The translations under genes were made by a program, and so were the position numbers. Below the pieces are notes generated by a model. It was not told the DNA's origin. It worked only from the letters and a program-made list of their open reading frames with translations, and ran no database searches. DNA of 64,000 bases from Actinobacillus suis ATCC 33415 (GTDB lineage Bacteria > Pseudomonadota > Gammaproteobacteria > Enterobacterales > Pasteurellaceae), in assembly GCF_000739435.1 (NCBI RefSeq), contig NZ_CP009159.1, positions 2,254,501 through 2,318,500 on the forward strand. The letters run 5' to 3'. Shown here piece by piece: positions 47,457-59,100 of this stretch (position 1 is its first letter; each line of letters begins with the position of its first letter).

Positions 47457-48791
47457 ATGGCAGAACGTAAATATTTTGGTACGGACGGTGTACGTGGCAA
47501 AGTAGGTCAATTTCCTATTACTCCGGATTTCGCATTAAAACTAGGCTGGGCAGCAGGTAAAATTCTTGCAACACAAGGCACAAAAAAAGTTTTAATCGGT
47601 AAAGATACTCGTATTTCTGGCTATATGTTGGAGTCAGCATTAGAAGCAGGTCTTGCGGCAGCAGGTCTTTCAGCTGCATTTGTAGGCCCTATGCCAACAC
47701 CAGCGATTGCTTACCTTACCCGTACTTTCCGTGCTGAAGCGGGGATTGTGATTTCAGCATCACATAACCCATATTACGATAATGGTATTAAGTTTTTCTC
47801 GAATGTCGGTGAGAAATTACCGGATGAAGTAGAAGAAGCGATTGAAGCACTTTTAGATCAACCGATGGATTGTGTTGAGTCAGCACAATTAGGTCGTGCA
47901 ACGCGAATCAATGATGCGGCAGGCCGTTATATTGAATTCTGTAAAGGAACCTTCCCGGCAAACGCAAGCTTGAAAGGCTATAAAATTGTAGTGGATTGTG
48001 CGCACGGTGCAACTTACCATATCGCACCTAATGTCATGCGTGAGCTTGGTGCGGAAGTGATTGAGATCGGTACGAAACCGGACGGTTTAAATATCAATGA
48101 AAAATGTGGTGCAACCGATATTACCGCATTACAAAAAGTTGTCGTTGAATCAGGTGCGGACGTAGGTCTTGCTTATGACGGTGACGGCGACCGTATCATG
48201 ATGGTTGACCATTTAGGTAATAAAGTAGATGGTGACCAAATCCTATTTATTATTGCTCGTGAAGCATTACGTTCAGGCAAATTACACGGTGGTGTAGTCG
48301 GTACGTTAATGAGTAATATGGGCTTAGAAGTGGCATTAAAACACTTAGCGATTCCATTTACTCGTGCGAATGTCGGTGACCGTTACGTATTAGAACAATT
48401 AAAAGAAAAAGGCTGGAAACTGGGTGGCGAAAACTCAGGTCACATTATCGTGTTAGATAAAAACACCACTGGTGACGGTATTATCGCTTCTCTTGAAGTA
48501 CTTGCAGCGATGGAAGCGCATAAAATGAGCTTAAATGATCTTGCGCGTGCAGTGCCGTTATTCCCACAAGTGTTACTTAACGTTCGTTTTGAAGGCGGTA
48601 AAAATCCGTTGGAAAGCGATGCGGTAAAAGCGGTGGCGGCAGACGTGGAAAAACGTCTAGCAGGCAAAGGACGTATTCTTCTGCGTAAGTCTGGTACAGA
48701 GCCACTCATTCGTGTTATGGTGGAATGTGAAGACGGTGCATTAGCACAAAGCTGTGCGGAAGAAATCGTTGAAGCGGTTAAAAATAACTAA
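47457..48791 (+). CDS. glmM: Phosphoglucosamine mutase
   Basis: GlmM interconverts glucosamine-6-P and glucosamine-1-P on the way to UDP-GlcNAc. The 444 residues (E. coli 445) begin [20 protein letters not shown]. The active-site Ser is in [19 protein letters not shown], the metal loop is [13 protein letters not shown], the sugar-binding loop GGENSGH and the phosphate loop [18 protein letters not shown] pair follows. Confidence 0.98.
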   Translation: MAERKYFGTDGVRGKVGQFPITPDFALKLGWAAGKILATQGTKKVLIGKDTRISGYMLESALEAGLAAAGLSAAFVGPMPTPAIAYLTRTFRAEAGIVISASHNPYYDNGIKFFSNVGEKLPDEVEEAIEALLDQPMDCVESAQLGRATRINDAAGRYIEFCKGTFPANASLKGYKIVVDCAHGATYHIAPNVMRELGAEVIEIGTKPDGLNINEKCGATDITALQKVVVESGADVGLAYDGDGDRIMMVDHLGNKVDGDQILFIIAREALRSGKLHGGVVGTLMSNMGLEVALKHLAIPFTRANVGDRYVLEQLKEKGWKLGGENSGHIIVLDKNTTGDGIIASLEVLAAMEAHKMSLNDLARAVPLFPQVLLNVRFEGGKNPLESDAVKAVAADVEKRLAGKGRILLRKSGTEPLIRVMVECEDGALAQSCAEEIVEAVKNN

Positions 48792-48797
48792 CTAATG

Positions 48798-48846
48798 ACA
48801 AGCGGTCGAATTTTTGCAAAAATTTGCGGAAATTCGACCGCTTTTC
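48798..48846. terminator. Inverted USS pair after glmM
   Basis: ACAAGCGGTCGAATTT faces AAATTCGACCGCTT (48830-48843), followed by TTC, with palindromic TTTTTGCAAAAA between. Candidate terminator of glmM. Confidence 0.75.
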
Positions 48847-48934
48847 TTATTGCGACTTTCTTGGTCAGTAGCCGAAAAGAAGCATAGCGTTTTACTCTCA
48901 TCTTAAAATAATACTAACTAAAAAAGGATTCATT

Positions 48935-49594
48935 ATGACCCAACAAGAAATGAAAAAAATTGCTGCTCAAGCTGCGCTTCAATTCGTAAAACCGGATACT
49001 ATCGTGGGGGTGGGGAGCGGTTCTACCGTAAATTGTTTTATTGATGCATTAGCGTCAATGAAAGATCAAATTAAAGGTGCGGTGGCAGCATCAAAAGCTT
49101 CTGAAGATCGCTTACGCGCGATCGGTATTGAAGTGTTTAACGCAAATGAAGTGATTGAATTAGACGTATATATTGACGGTGCGGATGAAATTACTCCTCA
49201 AGGCGCAATGATCAAAGGCGGTGGTGCGGCATTAACCCGTGAGAAAATCGTTAGTTCATTAGCGAAGAAATTTGTTTGTATCGTAGATAGCTCAAAACAA
49301 GTGGATGTACTAGGTTCAACCTTCCCGTTACCGGTGGAAGTGATTCCAATGGCACGTTCTTACGTTGCTCGCCAATTGGTAGCGTTAGGCGGTTCACCGG
49401 AATATCGTGAAGGCGTAGTGACTGATAATGGCAATGTTATTTTGGATGTACACAATTTCCAAATTCTTGAGCCATTAAAAATGGAACATACCATCAATAA
49501 TATTGCCGGTGTCGTGACAAACGGAATCTTTGCACAGCGCTATGCAAACGTAACTATTGTCGGTACTCCTGAAGGTGCAAAAATTATCGAATAA
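48935..49594 (+). CDS. rpiA: Ribose-5-phosphate isomerase A
   Basis: RpiA interconverts ribose-5-P and ribulose-5-P. The 219 residues (same as E. coli) contain [38 protein letters not shown] with the catalytic acid region, and [20 protein letters not shown]. It lies upstream of serA in the same order as E. coli serA-rpiA neighbours (there divergent in detail). AAAAGGATTC precedes the ATG. Confidence 0.97.
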   Translation: MTQQEMKKIAAQAALQFVKPDTIVGVGSGSTVNCFIDALASMKDQIKGAVAASKASEDRLRAIGIEVFNANEVIELDVYIDGADEITPQGAMIKGGGAALTREKIVSSLAKKFVCIVDSSKQVDVLGSTFPLPVEVIPMARSYVARQLVALGGSPEYREGVVTDNGNVILDVHNFQILEPLKMEHTINNIAGVVTNGIFAQRYANVTIVGTPEGAKIIE

Positions 49595-49606
49595 TCGTAC
49601 TCTTTG

Positions 49607-49673
49607 ATACACGGAATGTAATGATAAAGCTTATAACGATAAGTTCTGTTAAAGTGAAAAATATTCCGTGTAT
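49607..49673. repeat. Inverted repeat between rpiA and serA
   Basis: ATACACGGAAT (49607-49617) and ATTCCGTGTAT (49663-49673) are perfect 11-bp inverted repeats separated by 45 nt. The arms resemble the CACGGAA/TTCCGTG cores of the palindromes near 9.6 kb. No T-run follows. Confidence 0.6.
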
Positions 49674-49727
49674 TTCGTTAGGCAATGTGATAAAAGTAAA
49701 AGCAAACAAAACACACAAGGACCTAAA

Positions 49728-50957
<1,230 letters not shown>

Positions 50958-50972
50958 TATTTATATCAAATG

Positions 50973-51022
50973 ACAAGCGGTGAAATTTGCAAAGTTTTCT
51001 GCAAATTTCACCGCTTATTTTT
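50973..51022. terminator. Inverted USS pair between serA and znuA
   Basis: AAGCGGTGAAATTTGCA and TGCAAATTTCACCGCTT form a stem of about 17 bp followed by ATTTTTTA. The USS core is altered at the same position on both sides (GGTG and CACC), which preserves the pairing. It serves the convergent serA and znuA. Confidence 0.85.
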
Positions 51023-51032
51023 TATCTTTCGA

Positions 51033-52040
51033 TTACTTCAAACATTGACTGAATTCATCAGCAATCGCTTGTAAGAATTGCGGATAAGCGGTTTGACTTA
51101 ATTCGATTTTTGCGCCAAGCGGATCTAATTGTCCGACTTTAACTTGCGTACCTTTGCTGAGGCTTTCAATCACTTTCGGTGTGAATTGAGGTTCGGCAAA
51201 TAAACATTGCGCCTTGTGTTCAGCGATATTTTTCTTAATTACGCTTAACGTTTTCGCACCCGGTGCTACACTTGGGTTAATGGTGAATGAACCTAATGAA
51301 TTTAAATCGTAGGTACGCTCAAAATAGCCATAAGCATCGTGGAAAGTATAATAACCTTTACCTTTCACTACAGCTAATTGTTGACGAATTTGTTCACTCT
51401 TAGTGGTTAAATTTGCTTTAAATGTTGCAAGATTCTCCGCAATTTTCGCTTTTTGCTCCGGTAATTGTACGCTTAGGCGTGCTGCGATCTGTTCTGCTGC
51501 GGCAAGGCTTGCTTCAGGCGAGAACCAAATGTGCCAGTCTTTATCATGGCTGTGGCCTTCGTGATCATGGTGATGATCATGACCTTCATGAGCGTGTTCA
51601 TGATGCTCATGTTTGTGATCGTGGTGTTCGTGTTTATGACCGTGTTCATGCTTATGGTCGTGATCATGCTCATGTTTTTTATCGTCATCATGATCATCAT
51701 GTTTTTCAGTCGCATCGACAATTGCTTTAATTGCCGGTACATCATCTAAACTAAGCACTTTCTCTTTCGGTAATTTGTCGATACTTTTTTCTAAAAACGT
51801 TTCTAAATCTTCACCCACCCAAACCACAAGTTGCGCAGATTTTAACTGCTCTACATCAGATGGCTTTAAGCTGTAATCATGCGGAGATGCGGTCACCGGC
51901 AATAACACCTTGCTCTCTGTAACGCCTTCTGTGATTGCGCTTGCGATAAAGCCTAATGGTTTGACCGTAGTAAGTACATCGGCATTTGCGACTGCGGTTG
52001 TGCCTAGCATAGCTAATGCTAAAGCGGTTTTCTTAAACAT
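51033..52040 (-). CDS. znuA: Zinc ABC transporter substrate-binding protein
   Basis: ZnuA is the periplasmic zinc-binding component of high-affinity uptake. The 335 residues have a Sec signal (KTALALAMLGTTAVANA), the metal His in TASPHDYSLKPSDVEQL, a very long His/Asp/Glu-rich loop (about residues 115-172, with HEHDHDHKHEHGHKHEHH), the second site in WHIWFSPEASLAA and YYTFHDAYGYFE. E. coli ZnuA has 310 residues and a shorter loop. znuB and znuC are not adjacent. A small dyad upstream may be a Zur site. Confidence 0.95.
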   Translation of the reverse strand: MFKKTALALAMLGTTAVANADVLTTVKPLGFIASAITEGVTESKVLLPVTASPHDYSLKPSDVEQLKSAQLVVWVGEDLETFLEKSIDKLPKEKVLSLDDVPAIKAIVDATEKHDDHDDDKKHEHDHDHKHEHGHKHEHHDHKHEHHEHAHEGHDHHHDHEGHSHDKDWHIWFSPEASLAAAEQIAARLSVQLPEQKAKIAENLATFKANLTTKSEQIRQQLAVVKGKGYYTFHDAYGYFERTYDLNSLGSFTINPSVAPGAKTLSVIKKNIAEHKAQCLFAEPQFTPKVIESLSKGTQVKVGQLDPLGAKIELSQTAYPQFLQAIADEFSQCLK

Positions 52041-52093
52041 AGTATTCTCCTTTTGGATTAAAGTTGAGCGATTCTATCAAACTTTCGTAAAAT

Positions 52094-52110
52094 TGCTATA
52101 TAGTTTAGCA
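52094..52110. promoter_or_regulatory. TGCTA-N7-TAGCA dyad upstream of znuA
   Basis: A perfect 5-bp inverted repeat spaced by 7, 54 bp before the znuA start and 76 bp before ubiD. Its position suggests a Zur operator, but it matches the E. coli Zur consensus poorly. Confidence 0.3.
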
Positions 52111-52185
52111 TAAATTTTTTATGGGTATTTTTCATTTGTTGTTTTCTATATACTAGCGGTCAGATTTTTCTGATTTTTTACCAAT

Positions 52186-53649
52186 ATGAAATACAAAGAT
52201 TTACGTGAATTTTTAGTGCTGTTGGAAAGCCAAGGCGAATTAGTGCGAGTTAAGCAGGAAATCGATCCTTATCTTGAAATGGCGGAAATTTCCGATCGCA
52301 CATTACGCAAAGGCGGACCGGCGATTTTATTTGAAAACCCAAAAGATTATCAAATGCCGGTACTCTGTAATCTGTTCGGTACACCAAAACGTGTTGCGTT
52401 AGGTATGGGGCAAGAAGATACACACGCCTTACGAGAGCTGGGGAAATTATTAGCGTTTCTCAAAGAGCCTGAGCCACCGAAAGGTTTTAAAGAGCTGATC
52501 GGGCAATTACCGCAATGGAAACAAGTGTTGAATATGCCGAGTAAAGTCTTGGGTAAAGCGGATTGCCAACAAATAGTATTAAGTGGCGATGAAGTTGATC
52601 TGTATAAATTACCGATTATGCATTGTCACGAAGGCGATGTTGCACCGCTTGTCACTTGGGGATTAACCATTACCCAAGGGCCTTATAAAAAACGCCAAAA
52701 TCTTGGGATTTATCGCCAGCAGCTGATCGGCAAGAACAAGCTGATTATGCGTTGGTTATCGCATCGTGGCGGTGCGTTGGATTTCCATGAATGGAAGGAA
52801 GCTAATCCGGATAAACCGTTTCCGGTTTCGGTGGCTATTGGTGCCGATCCGGCAACTATTTTAGCCGCGGTCACACCGATTCCCGATACTTTATCGGAAT
52901 ATGCGTTCGCTGGTTTATTACGAGGTCAGAAAACTGAGGTGGCCAAGTCCATTAGTAATGATTTGGAAATACCGGCAAGTGCAGAAATAGTGTTGGAGGG
53001 TTATATCGACCCGAATGAAACGGCACTAGAAGGCCCGTACGGCGATCATACCGGCTATTATAATGAACAAGAGTATTTTCCGGTATTTACCGTGACGCAT
53101 ATCACCATGCGTCGTGATGCGATTTATCACTCGACTTACACCGGTCGTCCGCCGGATGAGCCGGCAGTTCTTGGCGAAGCGTTAAACGAAGTATTTATTC
53201 CGATTTTGCAAAAGCAATTTCCGGAAATCGTGGACTTCTATCTACCGCCGGAAGGATGTTCTTATCGCCTTGCAGTGGTGACGATTAAAAAACAATACGC
53301 CGGCCATGCAAAACGGGTAATGATGGGCGTTTGGTCGTTCCTTCGCCAGTTTATGTACACCAAATTTGTGATTGTCTGTGATGACGATGTAAACGCAAGA
53401 GATTGGAAAGACGTGATTTGGGCGATTACTACACGTTGTGACCCGAGCCGAGATACGACTTTAATCGATCATACACCGATTGATTATCTGGATTTCGCTT
53501 CACCGATTGCGGGCTTAGGCTCAAAAATGGGGATTGATGCCACCAATAAATGGCAGGGCGAAACCAGCCGTGAATGGGGTACACCGATTAAAAAAGATCC
53601 GAATGTTGTTAAACGTGTTGATGAAATTTGGGATCAATTAGGGCTATAA
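52186..53649 (+). CDS. ubiD: 4-hydroxy-3-polyprenylbenzoate decarboxylase
   Basis: UbiD decarboxylates polyprenyl-hydroxybenzoate in ubiquinone synthesis using prenylated FMN supplied by UbiX. The 487 residues (E. coli 497) start [20 protein letters not shown], have [20 protein letters not shown], the metal/prFMN region [20 protein letters not shown] and [15 protein letters not shown] near the end. It is single and divergent from znuA. Confidence 0.96.
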   Translation: MKYKDLREFLVLLESQGELVRVKQEIDPYLEMAEISDRTLRKGGPAILFENPKDYQMPVLCNLFGTPKRVALGMGQEDTHALRELGKLLAFLKEPEPPKGFKELIGQLPQWKQVLNMPSKVLGKADCQQIVLSGDEVDLYKLPIMHCHEGDVAPLVTWGLTITQGPYKKRQNLGIYRQQLIGKNKLIMRWLSHRGGALDFHEWKEANPDKPFPVSVAIGADPATILAAVTPIPDTLSEYAFAGLLRGQKTEVAKSISNDLEIPASAEIVLEGYIDPNETALEGPYGDHTGYYNEQEYFPVFTVTHITMRRDAIYHSTYTGRPPDEPAVLGEALNEVFIPILQKQFPEIVDFYLPPEGCSYRLAVVTIKKQYAGHAKRVMMGVWSFLRQFMYTKFVIVCDDDVNARDWKDVIWAITTRCDPSRDTTLIDHTPIDYLDFASPIAGLGSKMGIDATNKWQGETSREWGTPIKKDPNVVKRVDEIWDQLGL

Positions 53650-53798
53650 CTTTAACAATACGGTGAAAAGTTCGCTGAAAATCACAAGAGCAAGCGGTTA
53701 AATTTCCTTAAAAATTTACCAAATAAAAACAGCTTATTTCAGCAGCTTTCGCCGTGTTTGATTTTTATTTTCTATTACCATTTATTAAAGGAGAACTT

Positions 53799-54320
53799 AT
53801 GTTACTGGTAAATCTTACCTTTGTTAGCTTTTTTATTGTCCGTTTGTATAGTTTGAGCATTTCGATTAGAAATGAGAAAGTGCTTATCCAAAAAGGTGCT
53901 ACGCAACACGGCACTAAAAATTCAAAACTATTATCTATTGTGCATGTCCTGTTCTATTTTTCTGCGTTGTTTGAAGCGAATTATTTTGCCCATCATTGGG
54001 ACTATCTCAGCACGATCGGCACAGTTACTTTATTTTTCGCCTATATTGCGCTCTTTTGGGTGATCAATGAATTAAAAGAAATTTGGACGGTGAAACTCTA
54101 TATTTTGCCAAACCATAAAATTAACACTTCAACGTTATTCAGAACGATTAAACACCCTAACTATTTCCTAAATATCATTCCGGAATTAATTGGCGTGGTG
54201 CTACTTTGTCATGCATGGAACACATTGATGTACTTATTCCCTATTTACCTCGTTGTATTAGGTATTCGCATTTATCAAGAAGAAAAAGTGATGAAGCCGC
54301 TGTTTGAACAAGTTAAATAA
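53799..54320 (+). CDS. Isoprenylcysteine carboxyl methyltransferase-like membrane protein
   Basis: A 173-residue integral membrane protein with five hydrophobic segments. The C-terminal stretch TLFRTIKHPNYFLNIIPELI has the R-x-x-HPxY element of ICMT/phospholipid methyltransferase-like proteins. Its substrate in bacteria is unknown. A GTG at 53754 would add 15 residues, but AAAGGAG just before ATG 53799 favours the shorter protein. It is very AT-rich compared with neighbours. Confidence 0.75.
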   Translation: MLLVNLTFVSFFIVRLYSLSISIRNEKVLIQKGATQHGTKNSKLLSIVHVLFYFSALFEANYFAHHWDYLSTIGTVTLFFAYIALFWVINELKEIWTVKLYILPNHKINTSTLFRTIKHPNYFLNIIPELIGVVLLCHAWNTLMYLFPIYLVVLGIRIYQEEKVMKPLFEQVK

Positions 54321-54330
54321 GTACCAAATA

Positions 54331-54378
54331 ACAAGCGGTTAAATTTGCAAAATTTTCTGCAAATTTAACCGCTTGCTT
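54331..54378. terminator. Inverted USS-like pair between ICMT-like gene and DUF3298 gene
   Basis: ACAAGCGGTTAAATTTGCA faces TGCAAATTTAACCGCTTG; both cores have GGTT/AACC instead of GGTC/GACC, so pairing is kept. Located between convergent genes. Confidence 0.8.
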
Positions 54379-54389
54379 ATATGACTTAA

Positions 54390-55397
54390 TTACTCATTTT
54401 CAGCTTGGATATGATCCGGTGCTAAATCGTAGCCGTCTTTCGGTTTACGTTGATATTCCGTATTGAGTAACTGATTAATTTCGTACCAAGGTACAGTCAG
54501 GCTGATTTCACCTTCAGCGAATGGGCCTAATGCATACGGCGGATAAATAAATTTCACCCCATCATCGGTAAATAAGAAATCTTCCGAAACATAAAAGTCT
54601 TGTTTCGGGGTAAAGGTGCTGTATTTGCCGTTTGCATCCGGTTTGTTACGCTGTTCGTAATGACTCCACAAAATCGCAGAGAGTTCCACTTGTTTTGCTG
54701 GAGAGAGTAAGTCATCCAGTAAAATAATACGTTTTTTATTTACATCGATATTAAAATATTTGGTGTGGTAGTTATTATGTGCGCCGCCGCTGTATTCGTC
54801 ATAGTTTTGGAAAAAGGTCACGATATTATGGCGTTGTCCTAAATAAATCGTTTCGGCGGTGCGAGAAATACCGAGTGTCATTCCTTCTTTTAACGTTTCT
54901 AAACTTTCCTGATAATCTTTTTCTAATACCGTTTTCAACTGATTTAACTCATCACCGTTTATCGCATTACGATCGATTTTACTGTCGGCATCCGCCGGAA
55001 CAGGCTGATAGCTAATTAAAATCTGTTTCGCCAATAAATTATCCAACCAATCAAAACCAGTTTTGGCAAGGCTGATGAAATAATATTGTTCTGCGGAAAG
55101 AATCGCTTGTTCTTGATTCGCCTCCGGTTTGAATTTTATGCGCTCCGCTTTAGCAAAAAATGGATAAATTTCAACGTGTAATGCCGGAAAAGTAGCTAAT
55201 GTATCACCTGTTTTTCCCGCAATCGATTGCTGTAAAGCGGTCAATTCTTGCTGAGATTTTGCAAGCTGTTCATTTAGTTGAGAAATTTTTTGTTCGGCTT
55301 GTTGTAATTGTGTTGTAGTAGATGCAGAATTTTTCTCATCGCAAGCGGAGACTAGCATCCCCATTGCGACCACTATTGCTAATAATGACTTTCTCAT
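54390..55397 (-). CDS. DUF3298/RsiV-like lipoprotein
   Basis: A 335-residue lipoprotein: signal LLAIVVAMGMLVSAC with lipobox VSAC. Residues 30-65 form a predicted coiled coil (LQQAEQKISQLNEQLAKSQ). The rest resembles the DUF4163/DUF3298 domains of RsiV: FPALHVEIYPFF, TFFQNYDEYSGGAHNNYHTK, FNIDVNKKRIILLDDLL, FLFTDDGVKFIYPPYALGPF and EGEISLTVPWYEINQLL. RsiV binds lysozyme in Bacillus, but this protein has no anti-sigma part. Function unknown; placement at the outer membrane is inferred from the residue after Cys (Asp at +2 could instead retain it in the inner membrane). Confidence 0.8.
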   Translation of the reverse strand: MRKSLLAIVVAMGMLVSACDEKNSASTTTQLQQAEQKISQLNEQLAKSQQELTALQQSIAGKTGDTLATFPALHVEIYPFFAKAERIKFKPEANQEQAILSAEQYYFISLAKTGFDWLDNLLAKQILISYQPVPADADSKIDRNAINGDELNQLKTVLEKDYQESLETLKEGMTLGISRTAETIYLGQRHNIVTFFQNYDEYSGGAHNNYHTKYFNIDVNKKRIILLDDLLSPAKQVELSAILWSHYEQRNKPDANGKYSTFTPKQDFYVSEDFLFTDDGVKFIYPPYALGPFAEGEISLTVPWYEINQLLNTEYQRKPKDGYDLAPDHIQAENE

Positions 55398-55869
55398 TAA
55401 ATTCTCCTTTAAAATAAAGCTTAAATTCCATACAAAAATAGCAAAAATTCAACAAATTGCAATATTTTCTAAATAAATAGGCTACTCAAACCAGCGATAT
55501 TTGCCTTGCCTATTAAGGCCTTAAAATGCAATAATGGTACGCTTTTTCTTGTCATAAAAATTGCACGGCAATTTAGTAAAAAATGACGCAAAAAGCACCG
55601 CTTGCTAAGTTGCAAGTAGAAAAGCTAAGTGATTGATTCTGCGGTTAATTCGAGACAAGAAGAATGAAACGTAAGACAAAATCAGCACAAATTGAGCCAC
55701 TTAATTAAAACCTACTTTTTGACAGTCGGGAGACTGCCCGAAATCCAATAAGAATACAAAGGTATTTCAGATAATATAAGAAGGATTTAATTCAGCGTAT
55801 TAATGCTTAAAAAGTATGTTTAATTGGAGCGGCAATTTAAGAACAAAAAACAAATAATGAGAAAACACA
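55398..55869 (+). other. Long leader region of rne
   Basis: A 472-bp gene-free gap upstream of rne. It holds TTAAGGCCTTAA near 55515 (perfect 12-bp palindrome) and a stem CAGTC-GGGA-GACTG (55723-55736). Two very short frames with starts near 55583 (17 codons) and 55664 (13 codons) are too short to support. In E. coli a long structured rne leader mediates feedback by RNase E; the same is plausible here. No confident promoter was identified. Confidence 0.5.
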
Positions 55870-58800
55870 ATGAAAAGAATGTTAATCAATGCAACTCAAA
55901 AAGAAGAGTTGCGCGTTGCACTCGTTGACGGGCAACGTTTATTCGATTTAGATATCGAAAGCCCGGGACACGAACAAAAAAAATCAAATATCTACAAAGG
56001 GAAAATTACCCGTGTTGAACCAAGCCTTGAAGCTGCATTCGTTGATTATGGTGCAGAGCGTCATGGTTTCCTTCCTTTAAAAGAAATCTCTCGTGAATAC
56101 TTCCCTGCGGATTATGTATTCAACGGTCGCCCGAATATCAAAGATATTATCAAAGAAGGACAAGAAGTGATTGTCCAAGTGAGTAAAGAAGAACGTGGTA
56201 ACAAAGGTGCTGCGCTGACGACTTTTATCTCACTTGCCGGTAGCTATTTAGTATTAATGCCGAATAACCCGCGTGCAGGCGGTATTTCTCGCCGTATTGA
56301 AGGTGATGAACGCTTAGAATTAAAAGAAGCGTTAGATTGCTTAGATGTGCCGGAAGACGTTGGTTTAATCGTGCGTACCGCCGGTGTAGGCAAGTCACCG
56401 GAAGAGCTTCAATGGGACTTAAAAGTGCTTTTACACCATTGGGAAGCGATCAAAAAAGCGGCGGAATCTCGTCCGGCTCCATTCCTTATCCATCAAGAAA
56501 GTGACGTGATTGTTCGTGCGATCCGTGATTATCTTCGTCGCGATATCGGCGAAATTTTAATTGATAACAAAAAAATCTTCGAAAAAGCGAAAAACCATAT
56601 TCGTTTAGTGCGTCCAGATTTCATCAATCGTGTGCGTTTATATGAAGGTGAAGTACCGTTATTCAGCCATTATCAAATCGAATCACAAATCGAATCGGCG
56701 TTCCAACGTGAAGTGCGTTTACCGTCAGGTGGTTCAATCGTTATTGACGTAACCGAAGCGTTAACGGCGATTGATATTAACTCATCACGCTCAACCCGTG
56801 GCGGCGATATCGAAGAAACCGCACTAAATACCAACTTAGAAGCGGCGGATGAAATTGCACGTCAATTACGTTTACGTGACTTAGGCGGTTTGATTGTAAT
56901 CGATTTTATTGATATGACCCCGGTGCGTCATCAACGCGAAGTAGAAAACCGTATCCGTGAAGCGACACGCCAAGACCGCGCGCGTATTCAATTCGGTCGT
57001 ATTTCACGTTTTGGCTTGTTAGAAATGAGCCGTCAGCGTTTAAGTCCGTCACTAAGCGAAGCATCAAGCCATGTATGTCCTCGCTGCCAAGGTACGGGTA
57101 AAGTGCGTGATAACGAATCGATTGCACTTTCGATTTTACGTTTATTAGAAGAAGAGGCGATCAAAGAAAATACCGCCCAAGTTCATACTATTGTGCCGGT
57201 GCAAATTGCGTCTTACTTACTCAATGAAAAACGTAAAGCGATCTCAAGTATTGAAAAACGCCATGATGTACAAGTGGTGGTTGTGCCGACAGAAAGCATG
57301 GAAACCCCGCATTTCAGCGTATATCGTTTACGTGAAAATGAAGTGTTACCAACACTTAGCTACGATTTAGCGAAGCACTACCATGCTCGTGAAGAAGATA
57401 CTCAACCGAATACACATACAGTTTCGGAAGAAGCGTTAGTGACACGTAATGAACCGGTGATTACCGTAGAATCAGTGTTACAAAGTTCTGAGTTAAATCT
57501 TCAACCTGCACCGACACCGGTAGCACCGGCAAAACCTTCACTCCTAAGTCGCTTAATTGCAAAAGTGAAAAGCTTATTTGCAACGGAAGAAAAAGTTGAA
57601 GAAAAACCGAAGCCGAAGGCTCGTAACCAACGTGAGCGCCGTAACCGTCGTGAGCGTCCAAATCGTGCAGAACGCCAAGAGCGTAAACAGCAACAACAAG
57701 ACGAGCAAAAGGCACAGCGTCAGGAACGTAACCAAGAGCGTGCGGAATCGAAGAAAGCTCGCCGCCAAGTGGTTGAAGAAGTTGCAGGCGCTCCAGAAAC
57801 TCAAACGGAACAAGCACAACGTCCGCAACGTGAAAATCAAGTAGCGGAACGCCGCCAACGTCGTGACTTACGTAAAAAAGTACGTGTTGAAGCGAATGAC
57901 AACAACGCTATTGAAGCAAACCAAGCAGCGGTAAATCCGGTTGTAGCAAAAGCTGCTCCTGAAAAAGCCGTAGCGGAAGCGAAGCCTCAAGCATTTGTGA
58001 GTCCGGAAGTGATTTCAGCTGTAACGGAGAGCAAACCGTCAGACGAAAGTGTGAAAGCTGCTGTGCAAGACAGCAGTTCGGATGTTGTTGCGGAAGAACG
58101 TACGGAGCAGCGTGAAAATAATCGCCAACGTCGTTTACCTCGTCATTTACGTGTGGGTAATCAGCGTCGCCGTGAAAATAACCGCCGTGAACATTCTGCG
58201 GTAGCAGCAATGCCTTTAGCTGCAGCGGTTGCTTCTCTGGAAATGGCAAGCGGTAAGATTTGGGTGAAATTTAGCAACCAACCAGTGGCTACAAAAGCTG
58301 CACCGAAGGTAGAAGAGAAACCGCGTTTCTTATCTGTAGATGAAATGTTAGAGCAACAACAAGAGCCGGAAGTTGTACCAACAGCGCCAACCGTTGAGAA
58401 AAGCGTGAACTCTGCAGCACCTTTTGGCGCTTTTGTTACCCAGCATTCTGATCGTGATTTAGTGAAAGAAAACAAAGAACGTGCGCAGCATATTGTATCT
58501 GATGAGCCGAAAGAAGATGCGCAGTTGGTGGAAAAAGCAATGGCAAAACACGTTGCGCCACTAGGTGGTTTTGTTTCTCAACATACTGATCGTGATTTAG
58601 TAAAAGAGAAAAATGAACGTGTACAGAAACACCAAGCGCAAGCAACTTCTGCACCGGCACTTGAAAGTGTAAGCACAGAAGAGATTGTTGCTCCGGTATC
58701 AAGCTATGAAAGTAGCTATAGTTTCTCTGGTCATTTAGGTACATTCTCTCGTGTACAACATACAAAAGCTGCGATGACGGTGGCATCAGCACCGGCAGAA

Positions 58801-58935
58801 ATGCCTGCCGAAGCAAATGTCACGGAGTGGACTCAGTCAAAATATTACTTCCATGGTAAAGGTTTTGGTGGTCATTCCAGTGCGGTAAGCCATGTACATT
58901 CAGCACCACGTATTGCAGGTGCAGAAGTGGAATAA
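55870..58935 (+). CDS. rne: Ribonuclease E
   Basis: RNase E is the endonuclease that starts mRNA decay and matures rRNA and tRNA. The catalytic half (about 1-520) starts [20 protein letters not shown]. It has the S1 domain, the DNase-I-like site with [20 protein letters not shown] and [20 protein letters not shown], and the zinc link CPRCQGTGK. The C-terminal half is Arg-, Glu- and Ala-rich ([20 protein letters not shown]) and binds RNA. It includes a motif present twice, [15 protein letters not shown] and [15 protein letters not shown]. Near the end, [19 protein letters not shown] resembles the PNPase-binding peptide of E. coli RNase E. Total 1021 residues (E. coli 1061). Confidence 0.97.
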   Translation: MKRMLINATQKEELRVALVDGQRLFDLDIESPGHEQKKSNIYKGKITRVEPSLEAAFVDYGAERHGFLPLKEISREYFPADYVFNGRPNIKDIIKEGQEVIVQVSKEERGNKGAALTTFISLAGSYLVLMPNNPRAGGISRRIEGDERLELKEALDCLDVPEDVGLIVRTAGVGKSPEELQWDLKVLLHHWEAIKKAAESRPAPFLIHQESDVIVRAIRDYLRRDIGEILIDNKKIFEKAKNHIRLVRPDFINRVRLYEGEVPLFSHYQIESQIESAFQREVRLPSGGSIVIDVTEALTAIDINSSRSTRGGDIEETALNTNLEAADEIARQLRLRDLGGLIVIDFIDMTPVRHQREVENRIREATRQDRARIQFGRISRFGLLEMSRQRLSPSLSEASSHVCPRCQGTGKVRDNESIALSILRLLEEEAIKENTAQVHTIVPVQIASYLLNEKRKAISSIEKRHDVQVVVVPTESMETPHFSVYRLRENEVLPTLSYDLAKHYHAREEDTQPNTHTVSEEALVTRNEPVITVESVLQSSELNLQPAPTPVAPAKPSLLSRLIAKVKSLFATEEKVEEKPKPKARNQRERRNRRERPNRAERQERKQQQQDEQKAQRQERNQERAESKKARRQVVEEVAGAPETQTEQAQRPQRENQVAERRQRRDLRKKVRVEANDNNAIEANQAAVNPVVAKAAPEKAVAEAKPQAFVSPEVISAVTESKPSDESVKAAVQDSSSDVVAEERTEQRENNRQRRLPRHLRVGNQRRRENNRREHSAVAAMPLAAAVASLEMASGKIWVKFSNQPVATKAAPKVEEKPRFLSVDEMLEQQQEPEVVPTAPTVEKSVNSAAPFGAFVTQHSDRDLVKENKERAQHIVSDEPKEDAQLVEKAMAKHVAPLGGFVSQHTDRDLVKEKNERVQKHQAQATSAPALESVSTEEIVAPVSSYESSYSFSGHLGTFSRVQHTKAAMTVASAPAEMPAEANVTEWTQSKYYFHGKGFGGHSSAVSHVHSAPRIAGAEVE

Positions 58936-58955
58936 CCGTTAATTCATCGTTTTCA

Positions 58956-58989
58956 AAAAGCCAATTGTTTAGTCAATTGGCTTTTTTTT
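58956..58989 (+). terminator. Terminator of rne
   Basis: AAAAGCCAATTG (58956-58967) pairs with CAATTGGCTTTT (58974-58985), with a continued T-run. Confidence 0.93.
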
Positions 58990-59100
58990 GTGCAATAAAG
59001 CTGTTATAGTTGCAACTTCTGAGAATAAGCTCAGTCTAAAAATCCCGAATGCGCTTGATTTAATAAGTCGCAGACTCTCTTTTTACATAAGGAAAAGCAA

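Noticed and set aside
51422..51749. ORFs opposite the ZnuA His-rich loop
   Set aside because: Produced by the CAT/CAC repeats; low-complexity Met/Val or Asp/His runs only.
55515..55526. TTAAGGCCTTAA palindrome as an operator
   Set aside because: A single 12-bp palindrome with no known regulator match; could be chance.
55583..55708. Two tiny ORFs (17 and 13 codons) in the rne leader
   Set aside because: Too short, no convincing ribosome sites, and no sign of a leader-peptide attenuator.
57461..58249. Several minus-strand ORFs over the rne C-terminal half
   Set aside because: They arise from the Ala/Glu/Arg-rich codon pattern of rne and have no ribosome sites or family motifs.
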